Assembly: GCA_009781965.1 (NCBI GenBank)
Contig: WQUS01000425.1
Location: forward strand, 1-8,152
Direction: 5' to 3'
DNA: 8,152 nucleotides
DNA from: Bacillota bacterium
Lineage (GTDB): Bacteria > Bacillota > Desulfotomaculia > Desulfotomaculales > Desulfallaceae
Positions 1 through 5,357 of this stretch are shown here, one piece after another. Position 1 is the first letter of the stretch, and every line of letters begins with the position of its first letter. The translations under genes were made by a program, and so were the position numbers. The notes below the pieces were generated by a model. The model ran no database searches. It was not told where the DNA came from and was given only the letters and a program-made list of their open reading frames with translations.

Positions 1-974
1 GCCCGCAGCTTGTGGCGGCGGACGTGTACAGGCCAGCCGCTATTAAACAGCTGCAAGTGCTGGGCGGTCAGCTGAATATTCCGGTATTTGAACTGGGCGA
101 TGCTGTGCCGCCTCCCGACATTGCCCAAGCGGCGGTGGAAAAGGCCCGTCAGGAAGACCGGGACCTGGTGATTATCGATACCGCCGGCCGGCTGCATATT
201 GATGAAGAGTTAATGGCCGAACTGCGGAATATTGCCGATCTGGTCAAACCCCAGGAAATTTTGTTGGTGGTAGACTCGATGACCGGCCAGGATGCCGTAA
301 ACATAGCCAAAACCTTTAACGAGCATTTGGCGCTTACCGGGCTGGTGCTTACCAAACTGGACGGGGATACCCGCGGCGGCGCCGCTCTTTCCGTGTAGAC
401 AGTAACCGGCTGTCCCGTTAAGTTTATTGGGATGGGTGAGAAACTGGATGCCTTGGAAGTATTCCATCCCGACCGGATGGCCGACCGGATCCTGGGTATG
501 GGCGATATGCTGACCCTGATTGAGAAGGCCCAAGCCAACTTTGACGCCGAACAGGTGGAAAAACTGAATAAGCGCATCCAAAGCATGGAATTTACCCTGG
601 ACGACTTCTTGGAACAGATGAGCCAGGTGAAAAAAATGGGGCCGCTGGACCAGGTTTTAGGCATGCTGCCCGGTATGGGCAACATGAAAAAAATGAAAGA
701 CCTGGAGATAGACGAAGACGATTTGGCGCGCGCAGAAGCGATTATTCAATCGATGACGCCCTGGGAGAGGCAGCATCCCCACGAAATAGGCGGCAGCCGC
801 CGCCGCCGCGTGGCCGCCGGCAGCGGCACGACGGTACAGAAGGTCAACAGCCTGCTGAAGCAGTTTGAGCAGACCAGAAAGATGATGCGCCAGTTTATGG
901 GCATGGAAAAGGGCGCCAAAAAAGGCAAAATGAAAAACAGGAACCCTTTTGGTTTCGGAAAAAGTCCATTCTAA
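1..974 (+). pseudogene. ffh: Signal recognition particle GTPase Ffh, 3' part, reading frame interrupted by TAG
   Basis: Ffh (SRP54) binds signal sequences and 4.5S/6S RNA and delivers ribosomes to FtsY at the membrane. The gene enters the window from the left, in frame from position 3. Visible parts of the NG GTPase domain are VAADVYRPAAIKQL, the G3 motif DTAGR (from 177) and the G4 motif TKLDGD followed by RGGAALS. The M domain follows, with methionine-rich segments (MGPLDQVLGMLPGMG) and the RNA-binding SRRRRVAAGSGT motif. The frame is closed by TAG at 396-398 but continues in the same frame as TVTGCPVKFIGMGEKLDALE, exactly where family members read Lys or Arg plus AVTG. One substitution (AAG to TAG) would explain it. 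The true stop is TAA at 972-974. Apart from that codon it looks intact, so 'pseudogene' describes the frame, not proven loss of function. Sequence error, suppression or real mutation are all possible. Confidence 0.9.
396..398 (+). other. In-frame amber codon inside ffh
   Basis: The codons read GTG TAG ACA GTA ACC, between GGAALSV and TVTGCP. Homology is unbroken on both sides with no shift of frame, so this is a nonsense substitution and not an indel. TAG also serves as the ordinary terminal stop of khpA, rplS and rbgA in this window, which argues against general TAG reassignment. Confidence 0.9.
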
Positions 975-980
975 TTGCTT

Positions 981-1120
981 GTTACTGTTCACACGTTACT
1001 GTTTAGCATCGAGCGGCGCGCAAAACCGTTAACCGTGCGCTCATGCTCTCCGAGAAATCGCTTACGGTTAACGGTTTTGCGTGCCGTATTAACTTTGAGT
1101 ATCAGCAAACAAACAGTAAC
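981..1120 (+). mobile_element. MITE-like inverted-repeat element, copy A, with 7-base flanking duplication
   Basis: The element carries terminal inverted repeats GTTACTGTT (981-989, repeated at 995-1003) and AACAGTAAC (1112-1120). Inside is a long hairpin: 1014-1036 pairs with 1064-1086 over 23 positions with a single G-T wobble, enclosing a 27-base loop (1037-1063). The direct repeat AATTGCT flanks it at 973-979 and 1121-1127, as expected for a target-site duplication; one extra T (980) separates the left repeat from the element. The left duplication includes the last two bases of the ffh stop codon. Positions 1029-1071 are identical to 2435-2477 of copy B. There is no coding capacity for a transposase, so it would be a non-autonomous element moved in trans. 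The transposase family is unknown to me. Confidence 0.78.
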
Positions 1121-1141
1121 AATTGCTCTGATGTTAAAGTT

Positions 1142-1155
1142 CTCTGATTGCAGAG
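1142..1155 (+). other. Small hairpin in the rpsP leader
   Basis: CTCTG (1142-1146) and CAGAG (1151-1155) form a perfect 5-base stem with loop ATTG. The same 3' arm can instead pair as CAGAGCA (1151-1157) with TGCTCTG at 1124-1130, so two exclusive structures are possible. No T-run follows. Role unknown; chance is not excluded. Confidence 0.3.
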
Positions 1156-1200
1156 CATTATTTGGCACTCTTTACACTATTATTATTGCCACTATTTTTA

Positions 1201-1208
1201 AGGAGGTG
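1201..1208 (+). promoter_or_regulatory. Strong ribosome-binding site that fixes the rpsP start
   Basis: AGGAGGTG lies six bases before the ATG at 1215. The frame is open further upstream through the inverted-repeat element, but this site and the canonical MAVKIRLKRMG start show that translation begins at 1215. Confidence 0.9.
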
Positions 1209-1214
1209 AACAAC

Positions 1215-1487
1215 ATGGCAGTTAAGATCAGGCTTAAAAGAATGGGGGCTAAGAAAAACCCGTTTTACCGTATTGTGGTGGCGGACTCCCGTTCCCCCAG
1301 GGATGGCCGGTTCATTGAAGAAATTGGTTACTATGATCCGCTGAAAGACCCGGCGGTGATTAAAGTTGACGAAGAGAAAGCCGCCGCATGGCTGAGCAAA
1401 GGCGCGCAAATGACGGAAACCGCTAAGGCGCTGCTGAAGAAAGCCGGCGTTACCGGCGCCGCCGCCCCAGCCACCGAGAGCAAGTAA
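1215..1487 (+). CDS. rpsP: 30S ribosomal protein bS16
   Basis: S16 is a small-subunit ribosomal protein that binds 16S rRNA early in 30S assembly. The 90-residue product begins MAVKIRLKRMGAKKNPFYRIVVADSRSPRDGRFIEEIGYYDP, the family signature, and continues with the usual IKVDEEKAAAWLSKGAQMTETAKALLKKAG helix region. It ends in an Ala-rich tail, AAAPATESK. Length is normal for the family. It starts 240 bases after ffh, the gap being enlarged by copy A of the inverted-repeat element, and ends 19 bases before khpA, with which it is probably co-transcribed. I see no convincing promoter in the leader, although 1142-1157 can form a small hairpin. Confidence 0.98.
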   Translation: MAVKIRLKRMGAKKNPFYRIVVADSRSPRDGRFIEEIGYYDPLKDPAVIKVDEEKAAAWLSKGAQMTETAKALLKKAGVTGAAAPATESK

Positions 1488-1506
1488 AGTACAGGAGGTA
1501 GGCCAG

Positions 1507-1734
1507 ATGAAGGATCTGGTGGAAGTATTGGCCAAAGCCCTCGTCGATAATCCGGAATCTGTTGTGGTAGAAGTTAAAGAAAGAGAAAAATCAAGTATCA
1601 TTGAGTTGAGGGTCGCCCAGGACGATATGGGCAAGGTCATCGGCAAACAGGGCCGGATCGCCAGAGCCATCCGGACAGTGGTAAAAGCGGCTGCTGCCAA
1701 GGAACACAAGAAAGTCACCGTAGAAATTATTTAG
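1507..1734 (+). CDS. khpA: KH-domain RNA-binding protein KhpA (YlqC family)
   Basis: This is a 75-residue single-domain KH protein. In Gram-positive bacteria KhpA binds RNA and partners KhpB (Jag/EloR), affecting cell elongation and division; that role is known from the family and not visible here. The KH signature is MGKVIGKQGRIARAIRTVVKAAA with the GxxG loop GKQG at residues 46-49, followed by the last strand KKVTVEII. The start at ATG 1507 has AGGAGGT at 1493-1499, seven bases upstream. Position between rpsP and rimM is standard for Bacillota. A hairpin with a T-run follows 43 bases after the TAG stop and may lower transcription into rimM. Confidence 0.96.
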   Translation: MKDLVEVLAKALVDNPESVVVEVKEREKSSIIELRVAQDDMGKVIGKQGRIARAIRTVVKAAAAKEHKKVTVEII

Positions 1735-1777
1735 ACGCATCCGTTAAATCGATTAAAGACGGACGGAATGCCGGCTG

Positions 1778-1808
1778 AAGGGGGCGCAAGCAAGCCCCTT
1801 TCGTTTTT
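1778..1808 (+). terminator. Intrinsic terminator or attenuator between khpA and rimM
   Basis: AAGGGGGC (1778-1785) pairs with GCCCCTTT (1794-1801), with one G-T pair and loop GCAAGCAA, followed by CG and TTTTT (1804-1808). The interrupted T-run and the downstream rimM and trmD genes suggest partial termination and not a full stop. Confidence 0.65.
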
Positions 1809-1819
1809 CATAAGCACGA

Positions 1820-1858
1820 TTAATACTGCCATTTCACGTTTAATACGGCAGTTAATAC
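1820..1858 (+). repeat. Three TTAATAC copies before rimM
   Basis: TTAATAC occurs at 1820-1826, 1840-1846 and 1852-1858. ACTGCC (1825-1830) and GGCAGT (1847-1852) form an inverted pair across the middle. This lies between the terminator-like hairpin and the rimM ribosome-binding site (GGGAGG, 1864-1869). It could be a regulator site, a weak AT-rich promoter region or chance; no clear -35/-10 pair is seen. Confidence 0.35.
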
Positions 1859-1877
1859 TTAGTGGGAGGCGGCAGGT

Positions 1878-2399
1878 GTGCCGGATCATGAACTTGAGTA
1901 TGTTACCATTGGCAAGATCCTCAAACCCCAGGGAGTGCGCGGCGAAGTCAAAATACTGCCTCTGACTGATTTCCCGGAGCGTTTTGCCGGCATGGAAAAG
2001 GTTTTACTGGACCTTGACGGGCGTTGGGCCACTTATGGCGTGGAGAAGGTGGCGGCACTGGGCCGGTTTATTGTCATGAAACTGGCCGGCGTCAACGATA
2101 TGGACGCTGCGGCGGCTTTAAGGAACGCGCTGCTTAAAGTCACCCGGGCGGAACTGGCGCCATTGCCGGCAGGCCATTATTATATTTTTGATCTCATCGG
2201 GCTGGATGTCTATACGGTCACAGGCCGGCATCTGGGGCAGATTAAAGATGTGCTGCAAACAGGTGCCAACGATGTTTACGTGGTGGCCGGCAACTCCCCC
2301 CGGGACTTGCTGATTCCCGCTTTGAAGCAGGTGGTGCTGAGCATCGACCGGGCAGCAGGTAAAGTAGTGGTGGAACTGCCCGCGGGATTGGAAGATTAA
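1878..2399 (+). CDS. rimM: 16S rRNA processing / 30S maturation factor RimM
   Basis: RimM assists maturation of the 30S head and binds ribosomal protein S19. The 173-residue product has the N-terminal RimM domain (about residues 6-92) with the signature YVTIGKILKPQGVRGEVKILPLTDFPERF. The C-terminal PRC-barrel domain (about 97-170) shows LPAGHYYIFDLIGLDV, GANDVYVV and DLLIPALKQVVLSIDRAAGKVVVELPAGL. The start is GTG 1878, with GGGAGG eight bases upstream; the next residues (MPDHELEYVTIG) fit the family start. Its TAA stop lies inside the 7-base repeat that flanks inverted-repeat copy B, so the insertion just misses the gene. It is followed by trmD, its usual partner. Confidence 0.97.
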   Translation: MPDHELEYVTIGKILKPQGVRGEVKILPLTDFPERFAGMEKVLLDLDGRWATYGVEKVAALGRFIVMKLAGVNDMDAAAALRNALLKVTRAELAPLPAGHYYIFDLIGLDVYTVTGRHLGQIKDVLQTGANDVYVVAGNSPRDLLIPALKQVVLSIDRAAGKVVVELPAGLED

Positions 2400-2526
2400 G
2401 TTACTGTTCAACATCGAGCCGGCACGCCAAACTATTAACCGTGCGCTCATGCTCTCCGAGAAATCGCTTACGGTTAATAGTTTTGCGTGCCTGGGCTACG
2501 AGTACTAACAAACACTGAACAGTAAC
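2400..2526 (+). mobile_element. MITE-like inverted-repeat element, copy B, with 7-base flanking duplication
   Basis: Terminal inverted repeats are GTTACTGTT (2400-2408) and AACAGTAAC (2518-2526). The central hairpin pairs 2421-2442 with 2470-2491 (22 positions, one C-T mismatch) around the same 27-base loop as copy A (2443-2469). The direct repeat AGATTAA is found at 2393-2399 and 2528-2534, one C (2527) separating the right copy from the element. The left repeat contains the rimM stop codon. Orientation, judged from the loop, is the same as copy A. Since the two flanking repeats differ (AATTGCT and AGATTAA), the two copies are independent insertions and not a block duplication. Confidence 0.8.
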
Positions 2527-2565
2527 CAGATTAACAGCTGTATACACTGTTGGCGGAGGGTTTTA

Positions 2566-3327
2566 ATGGTGTTTATCGATATCCTGCCCCTTTTCCCGGA
2601 GATGTTTGCCGGCCCTTTTGACAGCAGCATTATCAAGCGGGCCCGGGAGAGCGGTTTAATTGAGGTTGACATTACTGATATTCGTTCTTTTTCCGGCAAT
2701 AAGCATCATACGGTGGACGATACCCCTTACGGGGGCGGCGCGGGAATGGTGATGCAGGCGGGGCCCATTCTCCGGGCTCTGGAATCGGTGCGGCAAAAAC
2801 GCTCCGGCACTTCGCCCCGGGTGGTCCTGATGTGTCCCGCCGGACTCACCTTTAACCAACATTGGGCCAGGGACCTGGCGGCCGAAGAACATTTGGTCAT
2901 TATCTGCGGCCATTATGAGGGTGTGGACGAACGGGTCAGAGAACTGGCGGTAACCGATGAGTTATCCGTGGGCGATTATGTGCTCACCGGCGGCGAACTG
3001 CCCGCCATGGTGGTGGTGGATGCGGTATCCCGCATGATTCCCGGCGTGCTGGGGGAAAAGGCTTCCGCCGAAGAGGATTCCTTTTACGCCGGTCTGTTGG
3101 AATACCCCCAATACACTCGCCCGGCCAGTTTTGAGCATCTGCCGGCGCCGGAAATATTGCTCAGCGGCCACCATGAAAATATCCGCCGCTGGCGCCGCCG
3201 CCAGTCACTGCTCAGAACCTTGGAGCGCCGCCCCGATCTGCTGGATACGGCGATACTGACGAAAGAGGATCGCGCCATCCTGCGGGAACTGGCCGCTTCC
3301 ATCCGCTCTGTGCTGGAGACGGAATAA
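2566..3327 (+). CDS. trmD: tRNA (guanine-37-N1)-methyltransferase TrmD
   Basis: TrmD transfers a methyl group from S-adenosylmethionine to N1 of G37 next to the anticodon and so prevents +1 frameshifting. The 253-residue product is a SPOUT-family enzyme. Visible are MVFIDILPLFPEMF, the YGGGAGM loop (55-61), GHYEGVDER (115-123), the trefoil-knot stretch DELSVGDYVLTGGELPA (131-147) and EEDSFYAGLLEYPQYTRP, whose D171 matches the catalytic Asp of the family. The C-terminal helical tRNA-binding domain is complete. GGAGGG (2555-2560) lies five bases before the ATG. It is separated from rimM by element B. In many Bacillota rplS follows directly, but here dinB lies in the opposite direction, with stop codons only one base apart. 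Confidence 0.98.
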   Translation: MVFIDILPLFPEMFAGPFDSSIIKRARESGLIEVDITDIRSFSGNKHHTVDDTPYGGGAGMVMQAGPILRALESVRQKRSGTSPRVVLMCPAGLTFNQHWARDLAAEEHLVIICGHYEGVDERVRELAVTDELSVGDYVLTGGELPAMVVVDAVSRMIPGVLGEKASAEEDSFYAGLLEYPQYTRPASFEHLPAPEILLSGHHENIRRWRRRQSLLRTLERRPDLLDTAILTKEDRAILRELAASIRSVLETE

Positions 3328-3328
3328 G

Positions 3329-4513
3329 TCAGGGCAATTTTTTGCCCTCGGGCGGGCGGATGTTATTCAGCAACCTGGCCGGCTTGATAATATTTTCACC
3401 GTAACGGTCTTTTAATTGATCCAACGCCGCGGTAACTTTTTCTTCTTTCACTTGCCGTTGATCCGGAAATAAAGTTTGGTTTTGTTCTTTGGTGAGCTTA
3501 CCGCAACTGACGCCAATTAATCTGATTGGCGGTTTGCCGTGTTGAGCCAGTAAACGGCTGGCGATGGCGTAAATGGCGCCGGTGAGGTTGGTCGGTTCAG
3601 CCAGGCTTTCGGTGCGGGTGCTTATTTTGAGATTCGGATCTTTTAACTTCAGGGTTACCGAGCCGCATTTCAGGTTAGCCCGGCGCAAACTGCGCCCCAC
3701 CTTTTCGGTCAGCCGGCGCAGGGTCTGCCGCAATACTTCCATTTCCCCCACATCTTCGGCAAAGGTAATTTCCCGCCCGATTGATTTAGCCTCCCGGTTG
3801 GGGTTAACGGGCCGGGGATCGATACCCCGGGCAAATTCATACAGTACCGTACCGTATTTGCCGAAACTTTCAGCCAGGAAACTCCGGGATAATTCCCTTA
3901 ACTGACCAATGGTATACACGCCGATGCCTTTTAGCCTGTTCGATGTTTTTAACCCGGCGCCCCACATTTTTTCTATCGGCAGCGGAGCAAGAAAATCCAG
4001 CACTTTTTCCTGGGGAATGACAGTAAACCCATTGGGTTTCTGAAAATCAGAAGCCAGCTTGGCGATAAACTTGTTCGGTCCGATGCCCACCGAAGCGGAT
4101 AACTGCAATTCCTCTTTAATCCGCCGCTGGATCTCCCGGCCGATCTGTTCCGGCGTCCCAAACAACATAGCGCTGCCTTGCACGTCAAGAAAGGCTTCAT
4201 CTAGTGAAAGGGGCTCCACCAAGGGCGTGTAGGAGCGAAATATGCCCATCACAGCTCGGGAAACCATTTGGTATTTTGGGTGGTTACTCGGGACGATGAT
4301 CAGCTTGGGGCATAGTTTAACGGCGGTGGCCATGGCCATCGCCGAACGCACGCCGAACCGGCGCGCTTCGTAGGAAGCCGCCGCTACCACGCCCCGCTGT
4401 TCCGGCCTGCCGCCCACCGCCACCGGCAGGCCTTGCAGCGCCTGGTTGTCCCTTTGCTCAACGGAAGCAAAAAAGGCGTCCATATCAACATGAATAATGT
4501 GAGTAATGGTCAT
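3329..4513 (-). CDS. dinB: DNA polymerase IV (Y-family translesion polymerase)
   Basis: Pol IV is an error-prone polymerase that copies past damaged bases. The 394-residue product starts MTITHIIHVDMDAFFASVEQRD. D10 is the first catalytic acid, F15 the likely steric gate against ribonucleotides, and D105/E106 in PLSLDEAFLDV complete the active site. SASVGIGPNKFIAKLASDFQKPNGF and the helix-hairpin-helix region (MWGAGLKTSNRLKGIGVYTIGQL) follow, then the little-finger domain. QTLF near residue 357 lies where the beta-clamp-binding motif is expected. It converges tail to tail with trmD. Upstream on the same strand, 65 bases away, is a toxin gene, so it may be co-transcribed with the TA pair. I find no Gram-positive LexA box (GAAC-N4-GTTC) in the gap. 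The start has only a weak GGTGG upstream. Confidence 0.96.
   Translation of the reverse strand: MTITHIIHVDMDAFFASVEQRDNQALQGLPVAVGGRPEQRGVVAAASYEARRFGVRSAMAMATAVKLCPKLIIVPSNHPKYQMVSRAVMGIFRSYTPLVEPLSLDEAFLDVQGSAMLFGTPEQIGREIQRRIKEELQLSASVGIGPNKFIAKLASDFQKPNGFTVIPQEKVLDFLAPLPIEKMWGAGLKTSNRLKGIGVYTIGQLRELSRSFLAESFGKYGTVLYEFARGIDPRPVNPNREAKSIGREITFAEDVGEMEVLRQTLRRLTEKVGRSLRRANLKCGSVTLKLKDPNLKISTRTESLAEPTNLTGAIYAIASRLLAQHGKPPIRLIGVSCGKLTKEQNQTLFPDQRQVKEEKVTAALDQLKDRYGENIIKPARLLNNIRPPEGKKLP
3331..3348. other. Hairpin at the converging trmD/dinB 3' ends
   Basis: AGGGCAA (3331-3337) and TTGCCCT (3342-3348) form a perfect 7-base stem with a TTTT loop, inside the last codons of dinB and 4 bases after the trmD stop. 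No T-run follows on either strand, so it is not a classical terminator, but its place suggests a role at transcript ends. Confidence 0.35.
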
Positions 4514-4556
4514 ATCTTTGCCACCACCATAAACCGCTGGCGTTAGAGTGTGAAGT

Positions 4557-4584
4557 TTCTTTTGTTATACTTCTTTCGTTATAA
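4557..4584 (-). repeat. 14-base tandem repeat at the toxin stop codon
   Basis: TTCTTTTGTTATAC (4557-4570) is followed directly by TTCTTTCGTTATAA (4571-4584), 12 of 14 bases identical. The second unit contains the toxin stop codon (complement of 4579-4581). It lies between the toxin gene and dinB. It is either a slippage duplication or a paired binding site. Confidence 0.7.
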
Positions 4585-4893
4585 AGGACATGTTTCTTCC
4601 AACTGATTTTTTAGCTCCATTTTGCCATAAATTAACCGATGCACCTCAACGAGATGATGAGATTCATCAATTTTGTAAAAAACCAGGTAATCTGAAACTA
4701 CGATTCTCCGAAAAAGCGGATAGTCCTCATATATAGGATACATTCTGGGCATTTGGGCTACATCAAGCAGCGCTTTATCAACTTGCGCAAAAAGATGTTT
4801 TGCTTTTTGCGGGTATTGGGATAAATGATCAGTTATTCTGAGCACATCTGTGTAGAAGGTGGAGATGTATTCGACCTTATACGTCATAGCCAT
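4579..4893 (-). CDS. RelE/ParE-family toxin of a type II toxin-antitoxin pair
   Basis: The 104-residue product MAMTYKVEYISTFYTDVLRI... has the compact RelE/ParE fold pattern: an N-terminal strand, two helices with SQYPQKAKHLFAQVDKALLDVAQMPRMYP, then strands RRIVVSDYLVFYKID and LVEVHRLIYGKMELKNQL, the usual C-terminal core. RelE-type members cut mRNA on the ribosome and ParE-type members poison gyrase; the sequence alone does not tell me which. The start codon lies inside the end of the antitoxin gene (17-base overlap; 11 if Met3 is used), a typical coupled arrangement. Codon use is more AT-rich than in neighbouring genes, which suggests transfer. dinB follows 65 bases downstream. Confidence 0.88.
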   Translation of the reverse strand: MAMTYKVEYISTFYTDVLRITDHLSQYPQKAKHLFAQVDKALLDVAQMPRMYPIYEDYPLFRRIVVSDYLVFYKIDESHHLVEVHRLIYGKMELKNQLEETCPL

Positions 4894-5170
4894 ACTTCTC
4901 TCTTAAAGGCTTAAAAATTTCATCATGAGTAAATCTTTTGGCGGCCGGATTAGCAGCTGCGGCTTGGGATTCATCCAAACTAGCTTTAATTAGTTGCCGC
5001 AGGGCGTATTCGTCACTGACCAATTCAAAAGGCATTTTGCCTTCTCTGACTACTGCTTTAATAAAAGCATTTAAAGCAGTGGTCATGTTAAGGCCCATTT
5101 CATTAAATAGATTCTCAGCTCGCTCTTTTAAATGCTCATCAATCCGAAAGGTAACACTGGTGGTACTCAT
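4877..5170 (-). CDS. RelB/DinJ-family antitoxin
   Basis: The antitoxin binds and neutralises the neighbouring toxin and usually represses its own promoter. The ribbon-helix-helix DNA-binding part is MSTTSVTFRIDEHLKERAENLFNEMGLNMTTALNAFIKAVVREGKMPFEL, close to the DinJ/RelB pattern. The C-terminal part, ending FTHDEIFKPLREKYGYDV, would wrap the toxin. I chose ATG 5170 (97 residues) because MSTTS is a common family start. A GTG at 5179 would add three residues; the purine-rich AGAAGGGA upstream lies about 11 bases from the ATG but only about 2 from the GTG. A near-consensus promoter lies directly upstream, divergent from the rplS promoters. Confidence 0.9.
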   Translation of the reverse strand: MSTTSVTFRIDEHLKERAENLFNEMGLNMTTALNAFIKAVVREGKMPFELVSDEYALRQLIKASLDESQAAAANPAAKRFTHDEIFKPLREKYGYDV

Positions 5171-5187
5171 TATGGACACATCCCTTC

Positions 5188-5217
5188 TGTAAGCTATTAT
5201 ACATTAAATGACTTACA
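5188..5217. promoter_or_regulatory. Possible operator of the toxin-antitoxin operon
   Basis: TGTAAG (5188-5193) and CTTACA (5212-5217) form an inverted repeat with an 18-base spacer, lying over the -10 box and the spacer of the TA promoter. This is where a ribbon-helix-helix autorepressor would be expected to bind. The half-sites are short, so this is an inference. Confidence 0.4.
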
Positions 5218-5224
5218 ATATCAA
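5196..5224 (-). promoter_or_regulatory. Sigma-A-type promoter of the toxin-antitoxin operon
   Basis: Read on the minus strand, TTGATA (complement of 5219-5224) is followed by a 17-base spacer and a perfect TATAAT (complement of 5196-5201), 25 bases before the antitoxin ATG. It is the best-matching promoter in the window and may also serve dinB. Confidence 0.8.
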
Positions 5225-5255
5225 TTCAATTTATGATTAATCTCGCCGCTGAATC

Positions 5256-5264
5256 TGGTATAAT
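5256..5264 (+). promoter_or_regulatory. Upstream extended -10 element before rplS
   Basis: TGGTATAAT is a perfect extended -10 sequence, with no good -35 at the usual distance. It repeats the TGGTATAAT of the promoter 78 bases further down. Transcripts from here would carry a longer leader. Confidence 0.45.
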
Positions 5265-5313
5265 AATTGTTTTGCTTCTGAAAACAAGATGTTGTTCAAG
5301 GCTAACAAATTAT

Positions 5314-5342
5314 TTGCGCTCCGGTGTTGCTTATGGTATAAT
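5314..5342 (+). promoter_or_regulatory. Promoter of rplS
   Basis: TTGCGC (5314-5319), a 17-base spacer and extended -10 TGGTATAAT (TATAAT at 5337-5342) lie upstream of the L19 leader. Transcription would start near 5349, just before the leader hairpin. With rplS cut off from trmD by the leftward block, the rightward genes need a promoter of their own. Confidence 0.78.
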
Positions 5343-5357
5343 TTTTCTTGTTGATTA

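Noticed and set aside
149..992. Minus-strand and alternative-frame open frames over ffh
   Set aside because: They lie opposite or out of frame with clear Ffh coding sequence, have no family resemblance and are typical shadows of GC-rich codon use.
1162..1184. Possible rpsP promoter TTGGCA ... TATTAT
   Set aside because: The spacing is only 11 bases; other combinations (TTGCAG with TACACT, 19 bases) are weak. No supportable promoter.
975..1214. Open frame extending rpsP upstream through the inverted-repeat element
   Set aside because: Codons here are the mobile-element sequence; the AGGAGGTG site and canonical S16 N-terminus fix the start at 1215.
4514..4578. SOS (LexA) box before dinB
   Set aside because: No GAAC-N4-GTTC or close match in the gap. 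The GAAGT/ACTTC inverted pair (4552-4556, 4569-4573) follows from the tandem repeat and is too short to call.
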